A stretch of DNA of 9,148 nt from Candidatus Omnitrophota bacterium. GTDB lineage: Bacteria; Omnitrophota; Gorgyraeia; Gygaellales; Profunditerraquicolaceae. Positions 1 to 6,833 of this stretch are shown here, one piece after another. The notes under the pieces were generated by a model. That model was not told where the DNA came from and ran no database searches. It saw only the letters and a list, made by a program, of their open reading frames with translations. The position numbers and the translations under genes are program-made. The stretch's first letter is position 1. Each line of letters starts with the position of its first letter. The stretch covers positions 1-9,148 of the forward strand of contig JAGUYA010000156.1 in assembly GCA_020061545.1 (NCBI GenBank). The letters are read 5' to 3'.

Positions 1-3
1 CAC

Positions 4-3000
4 TTATTTTTCCTTCTCCATATGCACATCTAATCCTAAGCCCTGTAATTCCTTTATGAGCACATTAAACGATTCAGGAGTGCCATGGGTCAATCTTTGT
101 TCTCCCTTGACAATTGCTTCATAAATGCGGGTCCTACCTGAGACATCGTCGCTCTTTACCGTAAGCATCTCTTGTAAAGTAAAGGCTGCACCATAGGCTT
201 CTAAAGCCCAGACCTCCATCTCACCTAATCTCTGGCCACCAAACTGCGCCTTACCGCCCAAAGGCTGCTGCGTAACCAGAGAATATGGACCGATGGAACG
301 CGCATGGATTTTCTCATCAACCAGATGTATCAATTTCATCATATAAATATAGCCCACGGTTACCTTCTGGTCAAAAGGCTCACCTGTATAGCCGTCGTAA
401 AGAGTTATTTTGCCATCTTCGGGTAGTCCTGCTTTTTTGAGCATATCTTTAATTTCTTCTTCCGTAGCTCCATCAAAAACAGGACTGGTAACATATAAAC
501 CTAAAACTTTCGCTGCCCAACCCAAATGTGTCTCTAAAATCTGTCCCACGTTCATTCGCGAAGGCACACCTAAAGGATTTAATACGATATCAATGGGTGT
601 CCCGTCTGGTAAATAGGGCATATCTTCTTCAGGGAGTATCTTGGCTACCACTCCTTTGTTGCCGTGTCTACCAGCTAATTTATCACCCTCCGAGAGTTTG
701 CGTTTTGTAGCGATATAGACCACTACTCTTTTTAAAACACCTGGCGGCAACTCATCACCGCGCCGAACTTTCTCAATCTCCTGCTCCTGTTCAGCTAATA
801 ATTTCTGTATCTGTTCATCAAACGAAGAAGCCAGAATCTTTGCCTCTTCCTTATCACTCAAATCCAGAGTATCTATCTTTCTTTTATCCACACCTAAGAT
901 TTGACTCAGTCGGGCTACCTTCTCGCTTTGGATAAACTCCAATTCTTGTTTATAGTACGCCTTTAGCTCTCTGATTTTAGCGAGTTCCTTAGTTTTATCT
1001 TCTTTGGATTTTCTGCCTCTTTCTTTACGTTGGAATATATGCACATCTATAACTACGCCCTCTACGCCAGGAGGAACAGTTAAGGAAGTATCACGCACAT
1101 CACCTGCTTTTTCGCCAAATATAGCTCGTAAGAGCCTCTCCTCAGGAGAAAGTTCAGACTCAGTTTTAGGGGTGACTTTACCCACAAGTATATCCCCTGA
1201 AACTACTTCTGCTCCGATACGGATTATGCCCGCCTCATCCAGGTTTCTTAAAGACTCTTCACTCACATTAGGAATATCGCGGGTTATTTCTTCGTTTCCC
1301 AGACGTGTTTCAGTGGCTTCGATCTCAAATTTCTCTACATGTATAGAGGTAAACTCATCTTTTTTGATTACCTTCTCACTAATCAAAATAGCATCCTCAA
1401 AGTTATATCCCCGCCAGGGCACAAAGGCACACAGTAAATTCTTTCCTAAGGCGAGTTCCCCATTCTGCGTGCTCATTCCATCAGCAATTACCTCGCCCTT
1501 CTGGACCTGCTCGCCTGTTTTTACTAAAGGTCTCTGGTTCAAGCAGGTATCCGCATTTGTCCGCAAAAATTTCTCTAAGTGATAAGTCTTCTTACCGATA
1601 CTTATTGAAGAAGCATCAACATAGGTTACCTTGCCCGAATCCTCAGCTACCACTACCGTACCAGAATCAATAGCAAGTTTTCCTTCTATCAATGTTCCTA
1701 CAATCGGCGCCTCAGAAATCATTAATGGCACAGCTTGCCTCTGCATATTCGAGCCCATCAACGCCCGGTTGGCATCATCGTGTTCTAAAAAAGGAATTAA
1801 AGAAGCTGCCACAGAAACCAGCTGTTTCGGAGATACATCCATATATTCAACATGCTTAGGACTAACTCTAGGAAAATCCCCTCTGTAGCGACAGGAGACC
1901 TCGCCTTCCAGAAAATGTCCGTCCTCATCTATAGGGACATTTGCCTGGGCAATCATTCTTTCTTCTTCAATATCCGCAGTTAAATATTCAATTTTGCGCG
2001 TCACGCGACCTTCTTCTACTCTGCGATAGGGTGTCTCAAGTAATCCCAAAGAATTTACCCGGGCATAAGTACTTAAGGATGCAATTAAGCCAATATTGGG
2101 ACCTTCGGGAGTTTCAATGGGACAGATTCTACCATAATGTGAAGGATGGATATCTCTCACCTCAAATCCTGCGCGTTCACGCGATAATCCGCCTGGCCCT
2201 AAAGCGCTGAGTCTGCGCTTATGGGTCATCTCAGCCAGAGGGTTTACCTGGTCCATAAACTGGGAGAGTTGACTGCGCATAAAGAAATCGCGTATTTGAT
2301 TGGAGAGCAATTTTGAATTAATCAGGTAATGCACACTCAAATTCTGGAAATCACTCAGTATGCTCAATCTTTCTCTTATCGAACGCTCAATTCTACTCAA
2401 ACCGATCCTTACCTGATTCTGGACCAGTTCTCCGCTACTCTTTATCCTACGATTACCCAAATGGTCTATATCATCAATTTTGCCTTCGCCTGCTTTTAGT
2501 TTAATCAGGTATTCAATTACTTTAATCACCGTAGCTGAATCGAGGATCCTCTTCTCCAATGGTATATCCATACCCAATTTTCTGTTCAGGATAAATCTAC
2601 CCGCTCTCTCTAAATCATATCTATTAGGGTCAAAGAATAATCTATAAAATAAAGCTTCCGCAGCTTCTTTAGTAATTGGTTCGGTAGGTCGCATTTTGCG
2701 ATAAAAATCTAAATATGCCTCTTCTTTATTCTTGGTGTAATCTTTCTTCAGGGTATTGATTATTTCCGGATGCTCACGACCAAATGCGGAAACAATCTCT
2801 TGATCAGTAGAAAAACCGAGTATTCTTAATATTTGAGTGGCAGGAAAATTCCTGCGTCTATCTACGTAAGCAATTATACTTTCTGATAAATCATACTTAA
2901 ATTCCAGCCACGCCCCGCGGTAAGGAACAACGCGGCCATAAAATATTTTTTTACCTGTAGGATGACTTTCTTCTTCAAAGGAGACACCCGGGGAACGCTG

Positions 3001-3408
3001 GAGCTGGCTTACCACTACCCGCTCATCGCCATTTATAATAAAGGTGCCAGTCCCGGTCATCAGGGGTATCTCTCCAAAATAGGCATCCTGTTCTTTAATT
3101 TCTTTAGGTGTAATTAATCTGAATTTTACCTTTAGAGACGCAGCGTAGGTTAAAGATCGCCTCTTAGACTCAGCAATATTATATTTAGGTTTACCGAGAG
3201 AGTAGCTGATGAATTCTAATCTTATTGTACGATTTGCGTTCTCTATAGGAAATATATCCAGAAACACCTCTTGTAAACCCTGATGCTTTCTCTCCTGCCA
3301 GGGAATATCCATCTGGAGAAATTCCCGGTAAGACTCAAGTTGTATATCTAAGAGATTGGGTAGTTCGTAAAACTCTTTAAATTTAGCAAAGTTTTTACGT
3401 TTAACCAT
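4..3408 (-). CDS. rpoB: DNA-directed RNA polymerase beta subunit
   Basis: 1134 residues, complete from ATG to TAA; beta of the core polymerase. It is shorter than the E. coli protein (1342) because lineage-specific insertions are missing, as in many bacteria. Recognised blocks are: [20 protein letters not shown] (126-145); the rifampicin region [21 protein letters not shown] (379-399) with SALGPGG (401-407) and the sensitive-type residues D386, H396 and S401 (E. coli D516, H526, S531); EDAILISE (671-678); [13 protein letters not shown] (908-920), with K910 and K918 matching active-site lysines; [14 protein letters not shown] (950-963); [20 protein letters not shown] (1051-1070); and KSDDVSGR (1085-1092). 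The start gives the usual [21 protein letters not shown] beginning. No Shine-Dalgarno is evident before the ATG, where the decamer hairpin stands. rpoC is expected beyond the left edge. Confidence 0.98.
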   Translation of the reverse strand: MVKRKNFAKFKEFYELPNLLDIQLESYREFLQMDIPWQERKHQGLQEVFLDIFPIENANRTIRLEFISYSLGKPKYNIAESKRRSLTYAASLKVKFRLITPKEIKEQDAYFGEIPLMTGTGTFIINGDERVVVSQLQRSPGVSFEEESHPTGKKIFYGRVVPYRGAWLEFKYDLSESIIAYVDRRRNFPATQILRILGFSTDQEIVSAFGREHPEIINTLKKDYTKNKEEAYLDFYRKMRPTEPITKEAAEALFYRLFFDPNRYDLERAGRFILNRKLGMDIPLEKRILDSATVIKVIEYLIKLKAGEGKIDDIDHLGNRRIKSSGELVQNQVRIGLSRIERSIRERLSILSDFQNLSVHYLINSKLLSNQIRDFFMRSQLSQFMDQVNPLAEMTHKRRLSALGPGGLSRERAGFEVRDIHPSHYGRICPIETPEGPNIGLIASLSTYARVNSLGLLETPYRRVEEGRVTRKIEYLTADIEEERMIAQANVPIDEDGHFLEGEVSCRYRGDFPRVSPKHVEYMDVSPKQLVSVAASLIPFLEHDDANRALMGSNMQRQAVPLMISEAPIVGTLIEGKLAIDSGTVVVAEDSGKVTYVDASSISIGKKTYHLEKFLRTNADTCLNQRPLVKTGEQVQKGEVIADGMSTQNGELALGKNLLCAFVPWRGYNFEDAILISEKVIKKDEFTSIHVEKFEIEATETRLGNEEITRDIPNVSEESLRNLDEAGIIRIGAEVVSGDILVGKVTPKTESELSPEERLLRAIFGEKAGDVRDTSLTVPPGVEGVVIDVHIFQRKERGRKSKEDKTKELAKIRELKAYYKQELEFIQSEKVARLSQILGVDKRKIDTLDLSDKEEAKILASSFDEQIQKLLAEQEQEIEKVRRGDELPPGVLKRVVVYIATKRKLSEGDKLAGRHGNKGVVAKILPEEDMPYLPDGTPIDIVLNPLGVPSRMNVGQILETHLGWAAKVLGLYVTSPVFDGATEEEIKDMLKKAGLPEDGKITLYDGYTGEPFDQKVTVGYIYMMKLIHLVDEKIHARSIGPYSLVTQQPLGGKAQFGGQRLGEMEVWALEAYGAAFTLQEMLTVKSDDVSGRTRIYEAIVKGEQRLTHGTPESFNVLIKELQGLGLDVHMEKEK

Positions 3409-3420
3409 TGTATTTTTAAC

Positions 3421-3519
3421 GTTACCTGAGGTTACAAGAGGTTACTCAAAGTTACATGAGGTTGCTTTTCTTCAGTAACCTCATGTAACGTCTTGTAACA
3501 TCCTGTAACTTCATATAAC
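3421..3519. repeat. Inverted repeat of tandem decamers (GTTACATGAG type) filling the rplL-rpoB spacer
   Basis: On the plus strand the decamers GTTACCTGAG, GTTACAAGAG, GTTACTCAAA and GTTACATGAG run from 3421 to 3460 without gaps, then GTTGC. On the minus strand the other arm reads GTTATATGAA, GTTACAGGAT, GTTACAAGAC and GTTACATGAG, then GTTAC, from 3519 back to 3475. Each arm is 45 nt, with a 9-nt centre (3466-3474). The inner 13 bp beside the loop pair perfectly and the outer parts with mismatches. The unit starts 1 nt after the rplL stop and ends 12 nt before the rpoB start, so it fills the spacer. No T-run terminator is seen. The RNA hairpin would suit a double-strand-specific RNase; a mobile repeat is an alternative. 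Confidence 0.85.
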
Positions 3520-3520
3520 A

Positions 3521-3913
3521 TTACTTCAGTTCAACAGTAGCGCCGGCAGCTTCTAGTTTCTTTTTCATTTCCTCAGCCTCTTCTTTAGCTACACCTTCTT
3601 TTATGGGCTGAGGAGCTGCATCTACTAAATCCTTAGCTTCTTTTAGACCCAGACTAGTCATTGTCCTGACTTCTTTTATTACCGCAATCTTATTCGCCCC
3701 GGCATTGGCTAAGACTACGGTAAAGGTGCTCTTCTCTTCCTGGGCTGCGCTAGCGCCACCTGCAGCTACTCCCGCAACCGCAGGAGCTGCTATCATCGGG
3801 ATATTCGCCTGTACATCAAATTTTTCCTCCAGGGCTTTCACTAAATCCGAGAGCTCTAAGACACTCATCTCCTCTATGGATTTAATTAAGCTTTCTAGTT
3901 TTTCTTTAGCCAT
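3521..3913 (-). CDS. rplL: 50S ribosomal protein L7/L12
   Basis: 130 residues from the second ATG. L12 forms dimers on L10 and recruits and stimulates translational GTPases. Residues 1-33 are the dimerisation domain ([20 protein letters not shown]), about 36-58 the flexible Ala/Gly hinge ([19 protein letters not shown]), and 60-130 the compact C-terminal domain with [20 protein letters not shown] (64-83) and [20 protein letters not shown] (89-108). A longer start at 3919 would place the Shine-Dalgarno with no spacing. The gene is flanked by two large inverted repeats, one on each side, so its mRNA segment could be cut out or expressed separately from rplJ and rpoB. Codon and protein composition are ordinary. 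Confidence 0.97.
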   Translation of the reverse strand: MAKEKLESLIKSIEEMSVLELSDLVKALEEKFDVQANIPMIAAPAVAGVAAGGASAAQEEKSTFTVVLANAGANKIAVIKEVRTMTSLGLKEAKDLVDAAPQPIKEGVAKEEAEEMKKKLEAAGATVELK

Positions 3914-3919
3914 TTTCAT

Positions 3920-3925
3920 CCTCCC
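3920..3925 (-). promoter_or_regulatory. Shine-Dalgarno GGGAGG deciding the rplL start
   Basis: GGGAGG immediately precedes an ATG (3917-3919) and lies 6 nt before a second in-frame ATG (3911-3913). A ribosome needs a gap, so the second ATG is preferred and gives the usual L12 beginning MAKEKLESL. Confidence 0.8.
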
Positions 3926-3938
3926 TTTTATCTCTGTT

Positions 3939-3966
3939 AATATAATAAGTTAAATCCCAATTTCAA
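3939..3966 (-). promoter_or_regulatory. Possible promoter for rplL
   Basis: On the minus strand TTGAAA (3961-3966) and TATATT (3939-3944) are separated by 16 nt, each with five of six consensus bases. Transcription would begin near 3932, about 20 nt before the rplL start. An internal promoter before rplL would help make several L12 copies per L10, as an internal promoter at this junction is known in E. coli. AT-rich DNA makes chance matches likely. Confidence 0.4.
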
Positions 3967-4076
3967 ATATTACCAATACTACCAAATAAATCCCCATTTC
4001 CAAATCCAAAAGGTCAATTTGGGATTTGGGATTTTGGGTTTATTTGGGATTTGGTAGTATTTGGATTTTGGATTTT
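3952..4076. repeat. Long imperfect inverted repeat in the rplJ-rplL spacer
   Basis: The 171-nt spacer 3920-4090 is dominated by two arms. A perfect inverted 13-mer, AATACTACCAAAT at 3975-3987 and its complement at 4049-4061, brackets a centre in which CCAAATCC faces GGATTTGG (around 4000-4008 and 4022-4029). The outer parts, AAATCCCAATTTC and TTTGGATTTTGGATTT, also pair imperfectly. Both arms are built from short words of the TTTGGGA type, so the unit looks like degenerate short tandem repeats folded on themselves. It may be a non-autonomous mobile repeat or an RNA structure; it is not a classical terminator. No open reading frame of note lies here. Confidence 0.7.
4021..4048 (+). other. Potential G-quadruplex motif (plus strand)
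   Basis: Four GGG runs lie at 4021-4023, 4028-4030, 4036-4038 and 4046-4048, with loops of 4, 5 and 7 nt, which fits the usual G3+N1-7 pattern. The motif is on the template strand of the operon, so the mRNA carries the C-rich version. Folding is inferred; the loops are AT-rich and the second half overlaps the inverted repeat arm. Confidence 0.4.
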
Positions 4077-4081
4077 TCATA

Positions 4082-4094
4082 TCGCTTCGTTCAC
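4082..4094 (-). repeat. Direct repeat copy 2, containing the rplJ stop
   Basis: GTGAACGAAGCGA on the minus strand, followed by TATGAAAAATCC. The rplJ TGA stop lies inside it. It is the partner of the copy at 4616-4628 and resembles the start context of rplJ, including an ATGAAAAA that opens no long frame. Confidence 0.6.
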
Positions 4095-4612
4095 TTTTTG
4101 CTCTTTATCTGCTCTAGACAGCAAACCAACTTCCTTAAATTTCCCTTTAAAACCATGACTAAACCGAAGATGGGTGACTTCAAAACCACTACAGTTTGAT
4201 ATCTTAAAACCTCTTTACCGGGAAGGCGGGCCAACGTCTCGATATCTTTCTTATCCAGAACCCTATCTTCTAAAAACCCTGCCTCTAATTTTAACTGTTC
4301 ATGCTGCCGAGAAAAATCATATAACAGGCGCGAGGTAACTACGGGCTCTTCTTTGGTAAACACTAAGCCACAAGGCCCCTCTACAGACTTAATCAAATCT
4401 TCTAATCCAGAATCTTTCAGTGCACGTCTGGCTATACTATTTTTAGTTACAAAAAGGGTGGCTTTCGAACCCTTCAATGATTGTCTTAATGTAGTTAAAT
4501 CGGGACTGGATAATTTAGAATATTTGATAATAAAAACACTATATGATTCTTTAAAATGTTTTTTAATCCGATTTTCTAATGTTTCTCTAAATAATAAGCC
4601 GAGTTTTTTCAT
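4091..4612 (-). CDS. rplJ: 50S ribosomal protein L10
   Basis: 173 residues, the usual size. L10 anchors the L12 dimers to the ribosome; its N-terminal domain binds the 23S rRNA stalk base, and its C-terminal helix (about 145-173, ending GNLRKLVCCLEQIKSKK) holds L12. The N-terminal domain shows SVFIIKYSKLSSPDLTTLRQ (25-44) and FVTKNSIARRAL (54-65). The ATG follows a spacer GTGAGCGAAGCGAACG that has no strong Shine-Dalgarno, and the start context repeats after the stop. The usual L10-L12 leader was not recognised. The gene is separated from rplL by an unusually long spacer with a large inverted repeat. Confidence 0.96.
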   Translation of the reverse strand: MKKLGLLFRETLENRIKKHFKESYSVFIIKYSKLSSPDLTTLRQSLKGSKATLFVTKNSIARRALKDSGLEDLIKSVEGPCGLVFTKEEPVVTSRLLYDFSRQHEQLKLEAGFLEDRVLDKKDIETLARLPGKEVLRYQTVVVLKSPIFGLVMVLKGNLRKLVCCLEQIKSKK

Positions 4613-4615
4613 CGT

Positions 4616-4628
4616 TCGCTTCGCTCAC
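4616..4628 (-). repeat. Direct repeat copy 1, in the rplA-rplJ spacer
   Basis: GTGAGCGAAGCGA on the minus strand, followed by ACG and then the rplJ start ATGAAAAAA. A near copy (one mismatch) follows rplJ at 4082-4094, there followed by T and ATGAAAAA. The two copies flank rplJ in the same orientation. Confidence 0.6.
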
Positions 4629-4636
4629 ATTCGTAC

Positions 4637-5317
4637 TTAGACGACAATCCTTAATCCCTGGTTCATCGTGGAAGAAATAAAGAGGCTCTTTATGAACTTG
4701 CCTTTGACCGATGCTGGCTTCGCCTCATTTAATGCCTCAATTACCCGAGAGGCATTTTCGTATAATTTATCTTCCGGAAAGGAAAGTTTTCCTACCGATA
4801 AATGTATGCCCCCTTGCTTGTCTATGCGAAACTCAACCTTACCTTTCTTTACATCTTCGATTGCCTTGGCAATATCATTGGTTACTGTACCGGTCTTGGG
4901 ACTGGGCATAAGGCCGCGCGGACCCAAAATTTTACCTAATCTACTTAAATCCTTCATCATCTCAGGCGGAGCAATAGCGCAATCGAAATCCAAAAAACCA
5001 CCCGCTACTTTATCTATTAGTTCATTACCGCCTACATAATCTGCATTAGCTTCTTTTGCCAGTTTCTCATGTTCTCCTCTACAAAAAACCGCCACCCTTA
5101 CCTTTTTACCTGTGCCATGGGGTAATACGACAGTACCGCGGACCATCTGGTCTGATTTCTTGGGGTCAACATTGATATGAAAGTGTAAATCCACAGCGGC
5201 GTCAAATTTAGGAGGCGAAAGCTTCTTTAAAATAGAAATCGCTTCTTTCAATAGATAAGTTTTTGCTCTGTCTATTTGTTTTTCTGATTCCTTATAACGT
5301 TTACTGCGTATTTTCAT
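4637..5317 (-). CDS. rplA: 50S ribosomal protein L1
   Basis: 226 residues, typical for L1, which binds 23S rRNA to form the mobile L1 stalk that moves with the E-site tRNA. In other bacteria it also represses its own rplK-rplA mRNA. The conserved signature KILGPRGLMPSPKTGTV (129-145) is intact, as is the FDAAVDLHFHINVDPKKSDQ N-terminal region (38-57). A good Shine-Dalgarno, AGAGGA, lies within the last codons of rplK, 7 nt before the ATG. No clear L1 target hairpin was recognised upstream of rplK. It ends 24 nt before rplJ. Confidence 0.98.
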   Translation of the reverse strand: MKIRSKRYKESEKQIDRAKTYLLKEAISILKKLSPPKFDAAVDLHFHINVDPKKSDQMVRGTVVLPHGTGKKVRVAVFCRGEHEKLAKEANADYVGGNELIDKVAGGFLDFDCAIAPPEMMKDLSRLGKILGPRGLMPSPKTGTVTNDIAKAIEDVKKGKVEFRIDKQGGIHLSVGKLSFPEDKLYENASRVIEALNEAKPASVKGKFIKSLFISSTMNQGLRIVV

Positions 5318-5320
5318 TAT

Positions 5321-5746
5321 TTATTCCTCTACAGCTATACCCATACTTTTGGCTGTGCCTTCTATAATTTTAATTGCCTGGTTCAAATCAGTGGTATTTA
5401 GGTCTTTTGCTTTGAGTTTGGCGATATCTTCAATCTGTTTTCTCGTTACTTTACCAATGACTTCTTTACCGCTTGTGCCTGATGCCTTAGCTAGATTTGC
5501 GGCACGTTTTAGAAGAACTGATGAAGGCGGGCTTTTAATAATAAAACTGAAGGATTTATTTTCGTACACACTGATTACTACAGGTAAGATTAAGCCATCT
5601 CTGCCTTTGGTCTGCTCATTAAATTGCTTACAGAACTGCATAATGTTTACGCCATGCTGACCCAAGGCAGGTCCCACAGGTGGAGCAGGGTTCGCCTGTG
5701 CTGCAGGAACATGTAATTTTATCTGTGCCACTACTTTCTTAGCCAT
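5321..5746 (-). CDS. rplK: 50S ribosomal protein L11
   Basis: 141 residues, the standard length. L11 forms the stalk base with the 23S rRNA GTPase-associated region and is the thiostrepton-linked protein and a RelA activation partner in other bacteria. The N-terminal proline-rich [15 protein letters not shown] (20-34) and the C-terminal RNA-binding helix region [20 protein letters not shown] (114-133) are both intact. The start overlaps no gene and lies 3 nt after nusG; the Shine-Dalgarno is weak, with AGGTGG about 14 nt upstream inside nusG, so translational coupling is likely. It is followed 3 nt later by rplA, the common rplK-rplA pair. Confidence 0.98.
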   Translation of the reverse strand: MAKKVVAQIKLHVPAAQANPAPPVGPALGQHGVNIMQFCKQFNEQTKGRDGLILPVVISVYENKSFSFIIKSPPSSVLLKRAANLAKASGTSGKEVIGKVTRKQIEDIAKLKAKDLNTTDLNQAIKIIEGTAKSMGIAVEE

Positions 5747-5749
5747 AGG

Positions 5750-6277
5750 TTATATTTTTTCCACCTGCCAGTATTCTAATTCTACTGGCGTAGCCCTACC
5801 AAAAATTGAGACGCTCACCTTTAATTTGCCCCTTTCAGGATGGACTTCTTCGATAATGCCATTAAAATTCAAGAACGGTCCTTCATTGACTCTGACCTGT
5901 TCGCCTTTCTCAAAGACAATCTTAGGACTGGGCTTGGTCTGGGTCTCTTCTGTTCTCTTTAAGATATTCTCGACTTCAGTTTCTGATAGAGGCATGGGTC
6001 TTTTACCCAAGCCGATAAAACCAGTTACGCCCGGAGTAGTTTTAATATGGGAATAGGTCTTTTCGTTTAATTCCATCTCTACAATAAGATAACCCGGGAA
6101 AAACCTTCTTTGCGATATTTTCTTCTTACCCGAACGGACTTCTGAAATTTGTTCGGTAGGAATGATGACTTTGCTAATAAAATCCTGCAGTCCTTCTGAA
6201 GCAATCTTATTCTCCAGAGCTGTCTTAACCTTATTTTCTAAACCAGTTTGCGTGTGGACGACGTACCACCTTTTCAC
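5750..6277 (-). CDS. nusG: Transcription termination/antitermination factor NusG
   Basis: A 175-residue NusG from the GTG start. It binds the RNA polymerase clamp and, in other bacteria, modulates pausing, Rho-dependent termination and coupling to the ribosome. The N-terminal NGN domain begins KRWYVVHTQTGLENKVKTAL and contains FFPGYLIVEMEL (59-70) and TPGVTGFIG (81-89). A linker rich in Lys/Thr/Pro follows, then a KOW domain at about 122-175 with FEKGEQVRVNEGPFLNFNGI (122-141). The longer frame from 6331 adds MNPARTFGLGYRFRRKSG, which is atypical and partly a hairpin sequence, so the GTG with AGGAGG is preferred. Spacing to rplK is 3 nt, indicating one operon. No large insertion is present. 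Confidence 0.95.
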   Translation of the reverse strand: MKRWYVVHTQTGLENKVKTALENKIASEGLQDFISKVIIPTEQISEVRSGKKKISQRRFFPGYLIVEMELNEKTYSHIKTTPGVTGFIGLGKRPMPLSETEVENILKRTEETQTKPSPKIVFEKGEQVRVNEGPFLNFNGIIEEVHPERGKLKVSVSIFGRATPVELEYWQVEKI

Positions 6278-6286
6278 CCCGCTCTT

Positions 6287-6292
6287 CCTCCT
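6287..6292 (-). promoter_or_regulatory. Shine-Dalgarno AGGAGG deciding the nusG start
   Basis: A perfect AGGAGG on the minus strand lies 9 nt before the GTG at 6275-6277. It supports GTG as the nusG start; the ATG at 6331, overlapping the secE stop, has no such site and would add 18 residues not typical of NusG. Confidence 0.8.
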
Positions 6293-6302
6293 AAATCTAT
6301 AC

Positions 6303-6326
6303 CCCAGCCCGAAGGTGCGGGCAGGG
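6303..6326 (-). promoter_or_regulatory. GC-rich hairpin between the secE end and the nusG Shine-Dalgarno
   Basis: In the transcript GCCCG (6318-6322) pairs with CGGGC (6307-6311) across loop CACCTT. After one mismatch, CCC (6324-6326) pairs with GGG (6303-6305). It is conspicuously GC-rich for this AT-rich window and sits about 10 nt before AGGAGG of nusG. No T-run follows, so it is not a terminator. It may shape the secE-nusG junction or coupling; this role is inferred. Confidence 0.4.
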
Positions 6327-6327
6327 T

Positions 6328-6519
6328 TCATCTAAATACCAGTCTCAATATCCTAGAGAGAAAGATATCGATTAGACCTATAAATGCTGCTATAATAAAT
6401 GTAATCGCAATCACCACCGCAGTTGAACCGATTAATTCCTGACGGGTCGACCAGGATACCCTGCTCAATTCAACTTTAACTTCTTTTAAAAAATTTATTC
6501 CTTTCTTAAATATGTTCAT
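6328..6519 (-). CDS. secE: Preprotein translocase subunit SecE
   Basis: A 63-residue single-span SecE of the short bacterial type, part of the SecYEG channel that exports unfolded proteins across the inner membrane. The amphipathic helix LKEVKVELSRVSWSTRQEL (11-29) carries the conserved VSWSTRQE-type motif that lies on the membrane surface. It is followed by one hydrophobic segment at about 30-57. The E. coli protein has three spans, but one is typical of most bacteria. The stop TGA overlaps an ATG that opens the nusG frame (ATGA), though nusG probably starts later. Its place next to nusG is conserved in nearly all bacteria. Confidence 0.95.
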   Translation of the reverse strand: MNIFKKGINFLKEVKVELSRVSWSTRQELIGSTAVVIAITFIIAAFIGLIDIFLSRILRLVFR

Positions 6520-6534
6520 TTAGGCTTTTAGGTT

Positions 6535-6565
6535 CGACTCTTAACAACAGGAGCGGCAGGAGTCG
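6535..6565 (-). repeat. Short inverted repeat in the tRNA-Trp to secE spacer
   Basis: CGACTC at 6535-6540 is the exact reverse complement of GAGTCG at 6560-6565, with 19 nt between them. The hairpin would form in the 64-nt spacer after tRNA-Trp and before secE. No T-run follows, so it is not an intrinsic terminator. secE also has no evident Shine-Dalgarno, so this structure could affect its translation, but support is weak. Confidence 0.3.
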
Positions 6566-6583
6566 GCCCGCACTTTTATAACA

Positions 6584-6655
6584 CAGGGGCGGAGGGACTT
6601 GAACCCCCAGTGCTGGTTTTGGAGACCAGTGGTTTACCAGTTAACCGACACCCCT
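6584..6655 (-). tRNA. tRNA-Trp (anticodon CCA)
   Basis: A 72-nt cloverleaf on the minus strand. The acceptor AGGGGTG (6649-6655) pairs with CGCCCCT (6585-6591), including one T-G pair, and the discriminator G is at 6584 as expected for tRNA-Trp. The anticodon stem CTGGT/ACCAG carries loop CTCCAAA with anticodon CCA. The T-arm is GGGGG-TTCAAGT-CCCTC. CCA is not encoded at the 3' end. It begins 4 nt after the rpmG stop and lies 64 nt before secE, so its maturation must cut a polycistronic transcript. Confidence 0.97.
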
Positions 6656-6659
6656 AATC

Positions 6660-6809
6660 TCATTTAATTTCCTTATGCAGGGTATGCTTATAACAAAATT
6701 TGCAGAATTTATTTATCTCTAATTTATCCTGATGTTTCTTTTTATTCTTGGTGGTAGTATAATTTCTATTTTTACAAACCGTGCACTCTAAAGTAATAAT
6801 TTCGCGCAT
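6660..6809 (-). CDS. rpmG: 50S ribosomal protein L33
   Basis: A 49-codon gene not listed as a long ORF but clear on translation: it begins [20 protein letters not shown] and ends [10 protein letters not shown]33 is a small basic protein of the large subunit near the E site. Cysteines at 9, 12, 36 and 39 form two CxxC knuckles, so this is the zinc-binding (C+) form, and the length is normal for the family. No good Shine-Dalgarno precedes the ATG. It lies between tRNA-Thr (24 nt) and tRNA-Trp (4 nt after its TGA). The order tRNA-Thr, rpmG, tRNA-Trp, secE, nusG is a known bacterial arrangement, though tuf is missing here. Confidence 0.95.
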   Translation of the reverse strand: MREIITLECTVCKNRNYTTTKNKKKHQDKLEINKFCKFCYKHTLHKEIK

Positions 6810-6833
6810 AATCTAATATAATTTTTCTTCACA

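Noticed and set aside
379..560. Rifampicin-resistance substitutions in RpoB (gene region on the minus strand)
   Set aside because: The main resistance positions carry the sensitive-type residues (D386, H396, S401 in this protein, encoded near 2200-2260), so nothing unusual is seen.
410..2210. Several plus-strand ORFs of 60-192 codons inside rpoB
   Set aside because: They lie antisense to a well-conserved full-length rpoB, show no recognisable protein motifs or start signals, and are what an open antisense frame looks like opposite a long gene.
3421..3519. CRISPR-like array
   Set aside because: Units are 10 nt with no spacers and half of them are inverted; there are no cas genes nearby.
3421..3519. 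Intrinsic terminator after rplL
   Set aside because: The hairpin is long and imperfect, and neither strand has the required T-run right after it; rpoB must also be transcribed.
3705..3953. Plus-strand 82-codon ORF over rplL
   Set aside because: It mirrors the low-complexity Ala/Gly hinge of L12 on the other strand and has no independent support.
4353..5660. Plus-strand ORFs opposite rplJ, rplA and rplK
   Set aside because: They are shadows of intact ribosomal protein genes.
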